Shown here: positions 1 to 12,137 of the stretch, piece after piece | How positions within the stretch are numbered: position 1 is the first letter of the stretch | Layout: the number at the start of each line of letters is the position of its first letter | DNA from: Bimastos eiseni | Lineage: Eukaryota; Annelida; Clitellata; Crassiclitellata; Lumbricidae | Direction of reading: 5' to 3' | Length of the DNA: 64,000 nt | NCBI GenBank assembly: GCA_959347315.1 | Contig: OY365808.1 | Location: forward strand, 3,525,705-3,589,704 | Made by a program: the position numbers and the translations under genes | The notes under the pieces: generated by a model | The model's input: the letters and a program-made list of their open reading frames with translations, nothing else | The model's database searches: none | What the model was told of the DNA's origin: nothing

Positions 1-239
1 TTGTATTTGTAGTTTCGGTTTAACAACACTGTTTGATAACAAGGATCATTGCCCTTCTCCTTCATCCAATCTTGGGACTGGACTGCCAGAGTGCAAGCAG
101 TGGTGTTTAGCTGGTGTCAGATGACATTTCCAGTGCAGAGAATTCCTACATGCATTTTGTGTTGTGTTTCACATGGTATCTCAACAATGCAAAATACAAA
201 GTAAGTACTAAGTAGAATATTGAATAAAAGCAATGTTTA

Positions 240-345
240 CAGTCTCCCTCTCCCCTTCCGGGTGGAGCTCCTAGTTCTCACCCTGGTCAGTTTCGGAGGC
301 GCTTGAAGGCCTTCCTATTTTCCACCTAGCCGCTGACTTGGGTCA
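240..345 (+). mobile_element. LINE reverse-transcriptase 3' end, fragment
   Basis: A short frame reads HPGQFRRRLKAFLFST, the F-(R/K)-x-x-LK-x-x-LF ending typical of non-LTR reverse transcriptases of the CR1/Jockey/L2 type. It is followed by a GGTCAGGAGCACCGCTG tail like other LINE tails in this window. Only the extreme 3' end is present, so assignment rests on a short motif. Confidence 0.35.
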
Positions 346-588
346 GGAGCACCGCTGATTTTAAACAGCACTTAAAATGTTAAGCTACAATTACAATTGT
401 TGTTCATTATGATTCCAATTTCCTGTTCATTGCCAATTTTGCAATTTCCATTCTCTGCATCACTTTTACTGTCTGCTCTGCACTGCTTTATGACTCTGAC
501 TTCTGAACTGAATCATTTTCGTAGTTGGACTAAGGGTTATTGGAAGTAGATTTATGGTATGTAAAATTGTGACTTGATATTTCTCTAG

Positions 589-3500
589 AGTGACAGTGCA
601 AGTAAGAAGCGCAAGAATAGCCTTGGGAAGCAGAAACCCGATGATAAAGTGATGGCAGAAGGTGAGTTAGGATTCAGTTATTTCTGAAACAGGAGACCAA
701 ACAGATGGAAGTGCAGATTAATTATCAATTAATTTTAATTTTTTTAAATTATTTTTTGCATTAATTAATCTAAATTAACCCTGCTGTACATAATTTTTAC
801 AATGGAATTCGACTGTTGTTGATATTGCCCTCCTTTCAAAAGTTCAGAAGTGAACACATTACCATCTGAGCAACTGTGTATTAAGGCCTGGCTCACACAG
901 TGGCAGCCTCGTTGGCAGCTTGAACCAACACTCGCCACACTATTGGTTGAGCTCTATAGCCAATCCATTACCATTCTACACATGAATTGTTCTTTTATCT
1001 AGGATCGAACATTGTCTTAAAACACTTTCCTCTAAACTTCATAAAATTCATGTAAATTCATTAAAAAATCTTACCACAGGGATAGTTAGAAAATCCAAGT
1101 GCTGAATTTTCCATTTAAGAACCGCTGCCTTAAAAACCACTCGGTGACAGACCCTGATTTCCTAGACTCTTGAAGTTGTTGAAATGATGATTCTGGCAGA
1201 GATAGTGCCACTTGCTCAGTCTGTTTAGTACTAGGGTGTTTGACCATCCATGGATAGCTAAACCAAATGGTTCCAACTCAGACCTCTTCCATTCTGTCCT
1301 GTTTTTGAATTACTTGGAATGTGTTTGAAAGATTCATTGAGATCTTACAACACAATTGCTTTTCGATATTGCCCTTTTTATTTAGCAATAATATAGTCCG
1401 TGACTGATTTTTAATATTCTGTAATGTGGACACCATAATTAGACAGTTATATCTGCGTAAGTACAAATTTTTCTTGACCCTTCCCACCATATGCACCTGT
1501 ACGCAAACTTGCAAAAAATCCAAAACTTTCCTCTCTGCCGCATAAGTAATATGTAGATAGCCCCTTACAAGAACTCTACCACTGCTTACACTCTGGAAGT
1601 GCCAGTCCCAAGCCTGGAGAAAGGAAGAGGGTCCAGCTAATGATCTTTGTTATGCCAGTGTCCTTAATTGAAACTACTATCATTAAGAGCCTTTCGGGAG
1701 CGCTTGCTGGCGAATACCGATGGAAAAAGGAGTGGCTATTGCATGGGAAAATGTTTTGTGATCAGGTAACGAATTCTTGACTGATTGTATAATTTGAAAT
1801 TCTTGAAATTTCATATCACCCTTCCAACATTTTTTGCTCAGAAGTGCACATGCCTAACCGGCACAATTACAGTTGTACTGCAGAGCAATTGTGTGCGAAA
1901 GACGTGCTCAAGGTCCCTACACAGTGACTGACGCCTCGGACGCGGGTCGAACTCGCCAACTCAGCGCATACTGAGTGTTACAGGCCGACCGCTCTAACCA
2001 ATCAGCCACCGTGCCACACAGTGTCTTCCTGCACAAATTGCGCATCCTAGAGAAGCCATAACATTGTATTTAATAAGAATTTGTGGGAGTCTTGAAGTAC
2101 AGATGTTGTCGTAATTCTTTGTCATGCGTTTATCTTTAGCCAAAGCGGTCTATGGTGACTTGGATTTAACTGAGGGCAGAAGACTTCGAAAGCGATCCGA
2201 TCCACCAAAAGTGGAGGAAAAGAAGAAACCAACCCCAAAAAAAATTACAAAGGTTGGTCACATTGTTTTGGATTATACAATACAATATATAAAACAATGC
2301 AACTACATTTTTTATATTGCCCTCCTTCTATAGTTCTATCACGCAGCCAAGATATATATGTTGCTCTAGTTAATCATGTACAGCTGGGATATATAAATAG
2401 GTCGTTATTTTTTTTTTAATCAATGCTTTAGTAACCCATGTAGGGCCTCATCAGTCATGTAGGTATCAGTCATGACGCTATCAGTCATGTAGGTATCAGT
2501 CATGTAGGTATCAGTCATGTAGGTATCAGTCATGTAGGTATCAGTCATGTAGGTATCAGTCATGTAGCTATCAGTCATGTAGGTATCAGTCATGTAGGTA
2601 TCAGTCATGTAGCTATCAGTCATGTAGGTATCAGTCATGTAGGTATCAGTCATGACGCTATCAGTCATGTAGGTATCAGTCATGTAGGTATCAGTCATGT
2701 AGGTATCAGTCATGTAGGTATCAGCCATGTAGGTGACAGTCTGTGTGTGCTGGTCTGCAATGGTCTGCTTGCACTGCATTTGCTATCCTCTAATTGGTTA
2801 ACCTCTTTCTCAGTCTAGATGGGTTGATATAAATTTCCTGGCAATCCTTCCTTGAGCTTGTAAATTAGGGATAAAACTGCGAATGCATGCGGAAACACAG
2901 GTTTGGGTTGGTGAACATTGATTGCCACTATCATTATTAATGTTATCATTATTTACATTATGATTATTATTCTATGATCTTGCATATAGTAGCACACTTA
3001 CTATCAATTATATAATTATAAAGTGGTATTCGTCGTGAATGAGATTAAGTGAACGAACTATTAATGAGTAAAATGAATAGACTGTAGGATGCAGTTTCAG
3101 GTTAAGGTTACTTACAAGTTCATTGCTATATGCATTGATTATAATTTGATTTATTGGATTACGAGTTAATTAAACTATTTCATAAAATACTTCTTTTCTC
3201 TCTCCTGTGTGAGTTAGCTAGTACATGTAATCCCCATAGTTTAGGATACGTTATCAGCGGGAAGGTTGCTCCACAGTATTTAGTTCAATTCTGAATTAAG
3301 CTAAACCTAATTGGCATAGTTAGGTATAGGGCATAACCGAGTAGACAATTTCCACCGAGTACTGATTCCGAATATTTGGATGAACTATGTGACGGATCTG
3401 GGTGCAGACCGAATAGTTGTGGCCATTTAGTACCATCCGCAGGTGAAGCTTAAAATTTTCAACTTTTGTCATTTTCGCTGTTTCGCATAATGAAAAATTG

Positions 3501-4416
3501 ACAAAATAAATGTATGTTCCTGTAGTAACTACTAATAAGGCTTAAAAATTTTTATTTTTATTTTTAGATTGTTAAATGTTTATTTTAAAAAATTATTTAA
3601 TTAAATTTGTTGTAATTTTGACTATTTGTGTGTGTAGTATTTGCAGAGGCTAATACTTCTGAATAGTCCCGAGAAACGAGATATCTGGCCGAGACGAATG
3701 TCCAAGGCGATTTCCGTTTATGCCCTAGTTATTAATCAATAAGCTGGTAGGTCAGTTCTGAAGTGCACACATGACGATACTTTATAGCATATAGAATCAT
3801 CGATGGTGCTGAGCAACTGTAAGCCAAGGACTTACTCAAGGTTCCTACACTGTGACTGCTATGGGTAAGGCTCGAACCTGTACTTTCTGTTTTACCTGAG
3901 AGCTCGAACTACTTGGCCTGATGTCATTGACAAGGTCAGAGGATGGCTGGGATTATCCTCTGGATTTGCCCTTAACTGCATGCGAAATGTGGATACGGAG
4001 GAAGATGCAAAAAAACTGTCTTTCTCGAAATGTTGTGTAAGGGTGCTGTATAAATGATCTGACAAACTGAATGAGTGCATGCGTTGTCTTTGGATTGTTT
4101 TTCGAGAGACCTGTTCATGTTACTGTTGCAGAAGAAACAGTCTGAAAAAGAGGTCACAGAGGAAGAAGAAGAAGAGAAAAAAATGACAGAAGACACAGTC
4201 GACGAACAATCAGCTCCGACAAAGAACGGAGACGTTTTGGCCAAGGACACAGGAGAGGAGGACGAGAAGAAGGACGAATCTGTAGAATCGAAAGATAAAG
4301 AACAGGAAAAAGAAACGGAGGAGGATGGCCACGAAGACAAAATCAAAGAGAAGCCAGAAGCTAAGGACAACGCAGTCACGACAGACGAGGCAAAGAAGCC
4401 AGTGGAGTCGGAATGA
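589..4416 (+). CDS. 3' part of an unrecognised Lys/Glu-rich (probably nuclear) protein gene
   Basis: Three coding exons join in frame: 589-661, 2140-2252 and 4132-4416 (stop TGA). The first has a TCTCTAG acceptor and a GTGAGT donor. Its last G pairs with CC of exon 2, and exon 2 ends in phase 0 before exon 3. The 157 visible residues start with a basic stretch (SKKRKNSLGKQKP), then GDLDLTEGRRLRKRSDPPK, a Lys/Pro run and a long acidic C-terminus (TEEEEEEKKMTED onward) ending KPVESE. Basic patches next to an acidic tail are common in chromatin or nucleolar proteins, so a nuclear site is an inference only. I recognise no domain and no family. The gene is partial: exon 1 here begins with an acceptor, so upstream exons lie before the window or in its first 588 bases, where I found none. 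No clear AATAAA follows the stop. Confidence 0.55.
770..890 (-). mobile_element. SINE family A fragment (tail half)
   Basis: On the - strand this matches the tail of the tRNA-derived SINE seen complete at 48326-48545: the same GAACTTTTGAAAGGAGGGC-type block preceded by a CAGAAGTG motif. The tRNA head is missing. Confidence 0.35.
1430..1560 (-). mobile_element. Dispersed element with a 'GGCC..' terminal motif (copy 1)
   Basis: The block with ATAATTAGACAGTTATAT, a run of C-rich sequence and a closing AATATGTAGATAGCCCC is repeated with about 20-30% divergence at 44150-44310, where the end reads TACGTGGACGGCCCC. The coding-looking frame (1278-1523 on -) is shared by both copies only because the DNA is repeated. 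It is probably the end of a DNA transposon or MITE; the class is not determined. Confidence 0.4.
1850..2060 (-). mobile_element. SINE family A, tRNA-derived, full head
   Basis: Read on the - strand it has a tRNA-like head with box A (GGCTGATTGGTTAGAGC) and box B (GTTCGACCC), followed by the body ACTGTGTAGGGACCTTGAGC and a tail including AGAAGTGCACATG. The same layout recurs at 32745-32960 (-) and 48326-48545 (+). It lies in the intron between 661 and 2140 of the first gene. Confidence 0.7.
2265..2340 (-). mobile_element. SINE family A fragment (3' tail)
   Basis: ATATTGCCCTCCTTCTATAG with an upstream ACAATACAATAT repeat matches the SINE-A tail and its terminal simple repeat. It sits directly behind the exon 2 donor of the first gene. 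Confidence 0.3.
2449..2733. repeat. 15-bp minisatellite, 19 units
   Basis: Nineteen units of TATCAGTCATGTAGG in register (285 bp). Units 2 and 14 end ACGC and units 8 and 11 end TAGC; the first and last units carry single changes. Because the unit is 15 bp, the - strand is open and reads YMTDT repeats, but the array is intronic and no splice signals support coding. Confidence 0.9.
3740..3895 (-). mobile_element. SINE family A, degraded copy
   Basis: TTACTCAAGGTTCCTACACTG and the preceding GAAGTGCACACATG match the SINE-A body and tail on the - strand. The tRNA head (GGCTCGAACC as box B) is recognisable but mutated. It lies just upstream of the last exon of the first gene. Confidence 0.5.
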
Positions 4417-7400
4417 TCAGACGCAAGAGCACCCTCACAGGTTGTACAGGTGTAACTGTCAGTTTTCAGGTTGAACTTTTGGCAGCCGGACTTCTCGAAT
4501 CGAATGCGTGTTCTTCAAGTAATAACATTTTGGCAGTTACGTCAATGGTCCAGATTTTACTAAATTTTCCACAGTTTACTTTGTTTCTACGATCTATTGA
4601 TGACTTTGGTCTGTGTTTTTGCCATCCCAGCTTGACTTTTGTTATGATCTTAGGCAGTGTTTAGCCCTAGATCCATTAGTTGCAGAGTTGGGACTTAGGG
4701 GTTAAATCTTAAACCTATTCATCATCAAGGGTTGAAATTTGAACCGTTTATCTTGATAAGAGTGAAAGCTAGATGAGTTGGAGATAATTATGAAGGAATT
4801 TCAGTCGCAATATTAAGATTAAGTGATTTTATTAAAGCAGACTTCATTTTCAAAGGCATTTTAATTTTTTTACAGATTTCTATTTGATAAATTTTGTTGC
4901 AATTGTGCATAGTTCTAAGAATTGGCCTTGAGCAGTGAGCACTAGGAGGCTTTAAGGAAAATATGAAACATTTCTTCAGGAATTAGATGATTCTTACCAG
5001 CCTAGGGGTAATCACGTGAACTTACCAAATGGGCACAATATACAGGTGTCTAGTTGAAAGAATTTCAGGAGATGATTTAGGTGGTTTATTGTTTCTTAAT
5101 AATGGCGACTCTTTTAACTTACTGTTCATTGTTTTGCTAACTGATTTAAATTATCCGTATGATATGACAGTTAGGATCGTATAGACCAGCGCAGATGACG
5201 CCTTTGAGTAGATATCTTGAGGGGGCGCTGTATGAATGTACATTTACATCGCATTAAAATGAAGAGAGGAGACATTTAGTAACATCCTATGTGCTTGCAA
5301 TTTTTATAACTTAAAGTTACTTTATATTAAAGTTTTAATTTATGAAGAAAATTAGCAATTTTAAGAATTCTCCGAAAAGAAAGAATTAAAATATGTCATG
5401 TTTGGGGCTTACCTTGCGCTTCTGATCTTGGTGCTGTCGAGTAGCGTTGATGGATTTGAAATGCATGTCATACTTATGACATGCTTAGGGAGTCTGCAAA
5501 AGTGAATTGTTGGTGACACGTTGGCTCTCTATGCAAGACTTCTTGGTGTTTGCCACGAATGATTTTCTGTGGACAGGACACACAAATGTGGATCTGAGGC
5601 AAGGGAGGTAGTCCTTCCATAGGGGATTAATTGCATTTTCTCTCGAGAATTGGAGATATGTTTTTGTGATCTGCTCTTTCTTTGGACATGGAGAAACTTT
5701 GCCAGAAGACAAAAAACTCTTTCCTTGGGTTGTGGCTGATTGTACTTTTTGAAAGGGTGCTGTACAAGAAGTGCTGTTAAGTTGCATTTTTTAGTGTGTT
5801 TTATCTGTTATGATAACCTGATGCGATGACGCGTGTTACGATACAGGTTTCGATTTATCTGTTCATCGGATATATGTGTGATCATTGCTGAGATTCAGAA
5901 AAAAAGAGTACTAATTGAAATTTGGTTGTGATTGAAATTCTCCTGAATCGTGGCATTCAGTCTGTTGCCGTTCGCAACTGATTTGGCCAGTAGGGTGTTA
6001 TTTGTTCAGCCATGAAAGGCTAGTGTATACTGGCATGAAGTTTGGTTAATATCTTGGGGTTTGGTTTTTTGTATCTAAAGATGTTTTGGCTGTAGTCAAG
6101 GCATGTTCATGTGAGTAGAAAGCAGCTGGGTATATGTGAAAAGTTTTAATTTCTATCTGGCTTAAAACGACATTGATATTTGCAAAATTTGTTATGCGAT
6201 GAGGGTAGAGAGCACGTTTTATGCAAGATATAAAGCACCCAGTTATGTGTGAGAGCTTAGCTTTTCCTTCTGGCTTTTGATGTCAGGACCCAGTTTGTTC
6301 ATAGGGCTTTCTGGACCTTGCGTTTTGTGCTTTACAAGTAACCAACATTAGAACAGGTTGCCTGGCTTGTAGCCACTCTCTTCATTTCTCATCATTTTTC
6401 TGTTGGTTATTTTCTGTCTAATGCTGGGATTTGGCCAGCAATTGTTCTATTTTCTGTGTAATTCAGGTTGTTGTGGGGATTCAATTGGCCATTTTCACAA
6501 ATTTGATAGCATAAATTTATCACCGATTTGACCTTTGTACTTGGATGTTATTTACCTGAGTTCTGCATCATAAATTATGAAGCAGTAGGAGAGGAAAATA
6601 ATTAATAATTTAAATTTATTATTATGCTTTAATTATTGTTATTGTGTTTTGTTTGTTTTAAGTGTTTTGTGTTTTTGGGATAAAAACAAAGATAGATGAG
6701 GTAAGTTCATTGTTAGAAAATCAGTTCAGGATTGTCGCCAACTTACGGACTTATTTTTAAGTTGATTTTCTCATTTGTAAGAAGCTTGTTCTTTTCTTTG
6801 CAGTTTGTTCTTTTCATTGCAGTTGTCGATTTTCATCGATATGTGCAAATTGATATTATCACAGCTATTACAAAGACTCAGCAGTCTGGGTTGTTTAAAA
6901 TTCATCTCATCTGCTGTTTTGCAATACCAGGCATTACTTATTTAGTGGATCCTAGGTGATCCAAAACTTATTCAGTTCCAAGCCATCATTGGACTTTTAC
7001 ATGCACATTTAAAATGTGGAATATTTCTGTGTCTTGTTTTGTTGAGTAGAAAATATCAGCATTTGTTGGAAGGAGTTGAGAAAAAAACATCTGCAACTAT
7101 ACAATAGCAAAGATAGTGCTTACATTTGTAGTAAAAGGCAGCTTTTAGGGTCATGCTAAAACTATCTCGTTATTTGCTGGAATTTAAATGATGCACTGAT
7201 TCTCTGGAAAAATGAACTGACGCAAGTCTATTTTCTGCAGTTTTCTTAAAACTTGTGCTGTTTTTCGTAAAAACTTTTTTAATGAAAAATATTTGTGTTT
7301 TCTTTAGAGTGCTGTAAATGTGGTATGCTTTTGAAAATGGTTAATTGATTTTTTTATGTGACTATCAATGCAGTAAGATGTGTTCTGACAGAGGGAGACC

Positions 7401-8811
7401 TTTTCGAGTGGAACATGACAGCGGAAGTAAGTATTGAGCAGTGTTCTGTTGAAACTTAAAAAATAGTTGTTGATGAATTTTGGTGAGAAAGCAGTTCAGA
7501 TGTTTAAGCATGGTTTCTCTTGTTGATTGAATGGTTTATCGTCGTTGTTTAATGCTCTGTGTTGTCACTGAGTTGGTTTTTGTCAGAGATTATTCTAAAT
7601 AAAAAGGTGGTTCGCTATCATGGGTTTCTTCTAAACCAGTCAAATTGACTAGTTATCCATTGATGAGACTCTGTCCTTCCCTCATGCCCACTTGGAGCCC
7701 ATTTAAGACCTTTATGCCCATATGGGGCTACAGTCCACATGGGTTCCAGTTTATGATGCCCATGGTGGCAGTCAGTTTATTCTCGCGTGTGCGTGCGTGA
7801 GTCTACCGCTGGTGTATCTTGTTAGTTTAGTTTAATATATGCATATTTGCAAGTATCATTTGTATGTGTATTTTATTATATAATTTTGATGTATGTATTG
7901 TAAATGCATAAAATTAAGTTAAAGCTCATCAGATATCAGTCAAAATGATGTAGCTCTTGAACAATTTCAACTTAATGGAATAATCCATGTGATTTGAAAA
8001 ACTACTACCATTGCATCATTCTTAAGTCAATACGTGGAACTTTAGCGCCCAGGATAGTTGATAGTTTCCTGGGGTTAACAAGAAGCAAAGCTACGTTCTA
8101 TGATAGCTTTGTTTTCATTTTTGTTTATTTCGATACAAAAAACTTGACTGCTTACTGAGCTTAGCTGTTTTATATGAAATTCTTAGATCTCATACAGCTG
8201 GGTGTAGCAAACTAGGGTCTGAGTGGGCGCTTGTGTGACATCGTTCGAAAACGTAGTTTTTCACAAATGACGCATAGAAGCTCTAGGCAAACACTGATCA
8301 AACCGGTCTATCAATCTATCTTTGCCAAAAAAAATTTCCTTTCCATCAGTGATTGAATTGTCGGAGGTTGGGAGGATTCAACCCCCCCAGTTCATTTTCA
8401 ACCACGCCAATTAATTCTAAAAAATTATCTTAGAGTCAAGCAAGCCCCCTTAGATCAGCTTTCAGTGGCACCGAAACTCAGTTTCCCTCTTATAATTTAG
8501 CTGTGTACAGTTTAAAGTTCGTAAAAATTCTAGTCGGGATATCTGGACATGTGAAAAATTTTAAGTTCAGACTCTGCTTTCCATTCTAAGTTGAATTCAA
8601 TTCTACCATTAGCGACGTACTCATATTTTCGCTGTTTCATCTCATTGATACTATGTTGACATCTGAGGATATTTTTGAACGAATGTTTCATAATTATTAG
8701 AGAAAAATAAGCATACGGGCACAGCGAAAATATTAAAAATTGAACAGAAACGTTTAAAATAAACCTCTGGATTTCAGAAGAGGTCCTTAAACCGCAGCAA
8801 AACTTTTAGCA
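4417..8811. other. Spacer with no identified gene (4.4 kb)
   Basis: The start probably includes the 3' UTR of the first gene. A degraded LINE tail (TTTGAGTAGATATCTTGAGG, GGCGCTGTATGAATG) lies at about 5195-5240. The open frames here are short, low in codon bias and lack splice support. An exon-like segment with good splice sites is listed separately at 7374-7426. I see no tRNA or other RNA gene. Confidence 0.5.
7374..7426 (+). other. Candidate orphan exon
   Basis: A T-rich tract ends in CAATGCAG at 7373, and a near-perfect donor GTAAGTATT begins at 7427. Between them lie 53 bp containing ATG TGT TCT GAC, open to the donor in phase 1 (MCSDRGRPFRVEHDSG). It could be a 5' exon of a + strand transcript or an alternative exon of the first gene. 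No partner exon was found. Confidence 0.25.
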
Positions 8812-11587
8812 ATGTCAACCAAACTTTGTGCTTGTAAAGGAATAAGAAAATGCCTTCTGTGTGAAAATGAAAACGGACCTAATGGCTTGTTAGCATGTAA
8901 CAAAACGAAGGTACGTTATTTCCTAACCGTTTAATTGTGTAATGTCGGCGAACACTGTTTACACTGAATGTTTTTAATTATCGCTCAAGATACTTCTCCG
9001 ATAGCACAAGTGATACGTATAAGTAGATGTAGGAGTCGACCGTATCTAAACGTTGATGGATAAGACACTATTGCGACGTCATTTTGCGACTTTGGCATTT
9101 CAGACTGGGCTTACTTGTAGTAGTCAGGACTCAAACTTGCGCATAAAATTTTAGGCGTGGCTTGTACGCGGACACAGATTGCATATCATAATGAGAACGC
9201 AAGCAATTGTAATACAATGCTAAAACGTGCACAGTAAAACCTATAATTTGTTATAACTATGTGTCGTGAGGGTCGGTTAGGGTGAGCTTAAGCATCGTGA
9301 GGGTCGTTTAGGATCAGGTTAAGCATCGTCAGGTCGGTTAGGGTTAGTGTAGTTTTAGACATATGCAAAGATTCATTTTACTTACTCCTTTTGTCAATCA
9401 CATGCCGGAAGTATTGAAAGTAAGTTCTCACCAATGGCAGCCGACCAAAAGATCAAAAATATTATGCATTATTTTGAGTCTTGACTACTATAAGTAAGCA
9501 AAGACGGTAACAAACAAATCGTATGGAACCGAAATCAAGTTAGAGAGATCCCGCAGATAGTGTTTCTTTGCTGATTAGAAAACTATGATACTTTGTTAAT
9601 GCTGTACGTATTCTCCCAAATTGGTTTCTAGGTTCTAAGGTAGAGGTTATAATATGTATGACGTCGTCTATTTCTTGCTGATCGATAAGAAACTTACGTT
9701 ATTGTTACAACTTTGGCATTTCAAACTCTGTAAGAAACCCGAAATTGTATTAGAGAATTGGAGAGAGAGAGACAGAGACAGAAACAGACGAAGAGAGACA
9801 GAGAGAGAGACGAAGAGAGAGAGGGACCAGAGACACAGACACGCAGAGAAAGAGAGAGAGTGAGTGAGAGATATTGCTCCTTGAATGATCAGAGAACTAT
9901 GTCACGTCTCGTAATAATGTATTTATTCTTTCAATTTGATTTTCTAGGTCCTAAGATATTGCCGTGAGTGCCAGAAGGCCTTTCCACTCACTTCCTTGCA
10001 TCCACATACTGCAGATTGTGATTTTGAGAATGGCTTGGACTTTCCTGGCATTTACGTAATTACAGATTTTGTGTCTGAGACGGAGGAAGTAGAGCTTTGT
10101 CATGCGATCGATCAGGTGCCATGGGTCAACTCCCAGTCTGGCCGTCGAAAGCAGGTTAGTAAAAAATATGTGTTTGTAATGTAATGTATAAGGACATTTA
10201 TATGGAGCCCATTTAAATTTTCTCTTCAGTGGATGAACCTGTGAATTGAAGCTGTTAATAACTCGATTACATTCTTTCATGTATGGAGTCTATGGACCAG
10301 GGTTGACTATGGCAATACCAGTTATATAGGCCTGACTTTTCTTGCCTTGATAAGCTGGAACTTGTTTTGAATGCTGTGGCTTGGCTAATTTGTGGGATAC
10401 CTAGGTTTTGGTAACTTGTCTAATTTCATGTGCACAGGGTTGCATTGGTTACCCATATGAAAATTGTGACGCGGTATGTTCTGTGCCTTGGAACCGAAGG
10501 GTCACAGGTTTGAACCCACCTCAAGTCACTGCGTAGACACCTTGGACAAGTTGCTCACCCATAATTGTTTGTGAGGAAGACAACGGGAACCCGCCTCACT
10601 CACTCATACCGGGTGGCATATAGCCAGCGAACCTTCCTTCGGGCAGAGAACTCATCATCATCATTGTCCAGATGAAAATGCATTAAATTTAATATCATAA
10701 TGCATTGTATAATTGCTTTCAAAACTGTACATTGATCCTTTTGGTTCCTTTCATCCAAGGTTATAAATCTGCGCAAGGAGACCGAATTATCCCAACTCAC
10801 GACTGCAGCCCAGCATATAATTTTTCATGTTGTTGACCCATTTTTTTGAATAAACGATCTGTGACCTAATCTGCTTGACCTTTTGTGCTTCATTTCCATA
10901 AGCACCAGAAGATCATTCTATTTTCTTTGGTTTGTCTTGTCAGGCCGGGAGCACACCGGATTTATTTCTTTTCAGATGGTGCAATATAAACAAATTGACA
11001 TTTACAATTGAATCGAAGTGTTCACTTTTAGATTTTTTTAAAATCACTATGCTTTCCTTGGAAATATATTTTGGGAGTTGTAATCACCTGATTGTTCTTT
11101 TCTGTAGGACTTTGGACCAAAGGTAAACTTCAAGAAGAAGAAAGTCAACATTGCTTTGTTCAATGGTTTTCCTCGATTCAGTCAGTCCGTCGTAGAAAAG
11201 TTTTCCTCAGTTGACTCTCTGCACGGTTTCATTCCAGTTGAACTCTGTGACCTAGAGTACACCCCTGAGCGCGGATCAGCAATTGACCCGCATGTCGATG
11301 ACATATGGCTGTGGGGTGAGCGACTTGTGACGTTAAATCTACTCTCGTCGGCCGTTTTGACGATGACCAAATCGGGAACAGAGGTTCATGTTGACCTGCC
11401 ACGAAGGTCGTTGATTGTCGTGATGGGTCCTGCTCGATTTGTTTGGGAGCACAGCATAAAACGCGAGCACGTGACGTCAAGGCGACTTGCTATGACTTTC
11501 AGGGAATTGTCAGGTGAATTCTTGGCAGAGGGAGTGCAGGAAGATCTAGGAAGATCTCTGCTTGATATTGCTCAGACGTATAGGTGA
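8812..11587 (+). CDS. ALKBH4: ALKBH4-like 2-oxoglutarate/Fe(II)-dependent dioxygenase
   Basis: Three exons, 8812-8910, 9948-10154 and 11108-11587, all joined in phase 0, encode 261 residues (human ALKBH4 is about 300). The N-terminus has the ALKBH4 cysteine cluster CACKGIRKCLLC (residues 6-17), followed by YCREC (37-41). The AlkB double-stranded beta-helix follows, with QSGRRKQ and DFGPKVNF around the exon 2/3 junction. The iron ligands are visible as H164 and D166 in AIDPHVDDIWLWGERL and H217 in WEHSIKREH, with the 2-oxoglutarate-binding arginines in SRRLAMTFRE (about 228 and 234). Family knowledge: ALKBH4 acts on protein lysine (actin K84me1) and on DNA 6mA in some reports, rather than on classic alkylated bases. 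The start ATG is in an AGCAATGTC context with an in-frame reading directly into the Cys cluster. Donors are GTACGT and GTTAGT; the last exon acceptor is CTGTAG. All key residues are intact, so it is probably functional. Confidence 0.93.
9740..9860. repeat. (GA)n-rich microsatellite in ALKBH4 intron 1
   Basis: Impure GAGAGA/GACAGA run just upstream of exon 2; it creates open frames rich in RERE on the + strand that are not coding. Confidence 0.7.
10470..10655 (+). mobile_element. SINE family C, tRNA-derived, in ALKBH4 intron 2
   Basis: ACAGGTTTGAACCCACC is a box-B-like motif, followed by CTTGGACAAGTTGCTCACCC and a body ending GGCATATAGCCAGCGAACC. The tail shares features with the SINE at 30845-31070. 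Confidence 0.45.
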
Positions 11588-12131
11588 CATTTGCAATTTT
11601 GACATTGTCTTCATTAAAATTGAAGATGTTGACATCTGATGGAATGTTTGTATTTATTGATGGATTTTATTGAAAGAGTCTGAGTGAATATGTACTGTAA
11701 ATATCAGCTGATCTGCTGTTTGGTAAAAGATTTTTATGTTTAAAATCAATCTTCACTTTCTGAGCATTTTTTCTTTCATCTTTCTGAAGCTGGAATTTTA
11801 TTTTTCAACCTGATAACTATGTGACTGCCTAGTACGTCATGAGTCAATGTGTTGCAACATAGGCAAGTGTAGTTAGTACTTGATTGGATGACGATCATAT
11901 CTGAAAGCGGTATTAAATTTGATTCATGAATTATTATTATTATATCTTTGTTTATTAAATCCGTTTCCACTTATTAGCAGATTCATGCAATGATGTATGT
12001 TTTGTTACTTGTCTATGACACTTACTAAGTTGCAAAGAACTAATATGCTGCATTTGTAGACACTTTTACATGTTGGTTAACCTGAGGTCGTTGTTTACAA
12101 TTTTGCTATTTTCATAGTGCTAAAAAAATGC

Positions 12132-12137
12132 AATAAA
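12132..12137 (+). terminator. Candidate ALKBH4 polyadenylation signal
   Basis: AATAAA, 545 bp after the stop codon, is the first perfect hexamer on this strand after 11587. No transcript end is available to confirm it. Confidence 0.3.

Noticed and set aside
2449..2733. CRISPR array
   Set aside because: Units are contiguous with no unique spacers, and the locus is in an animal intron.
2420..2779. Open - strand frame of YMTDT repeats
   Set aside because: Produced by the 15-bp minisatellite inside an intron; no splice signals or non-repetitive coding sequence.
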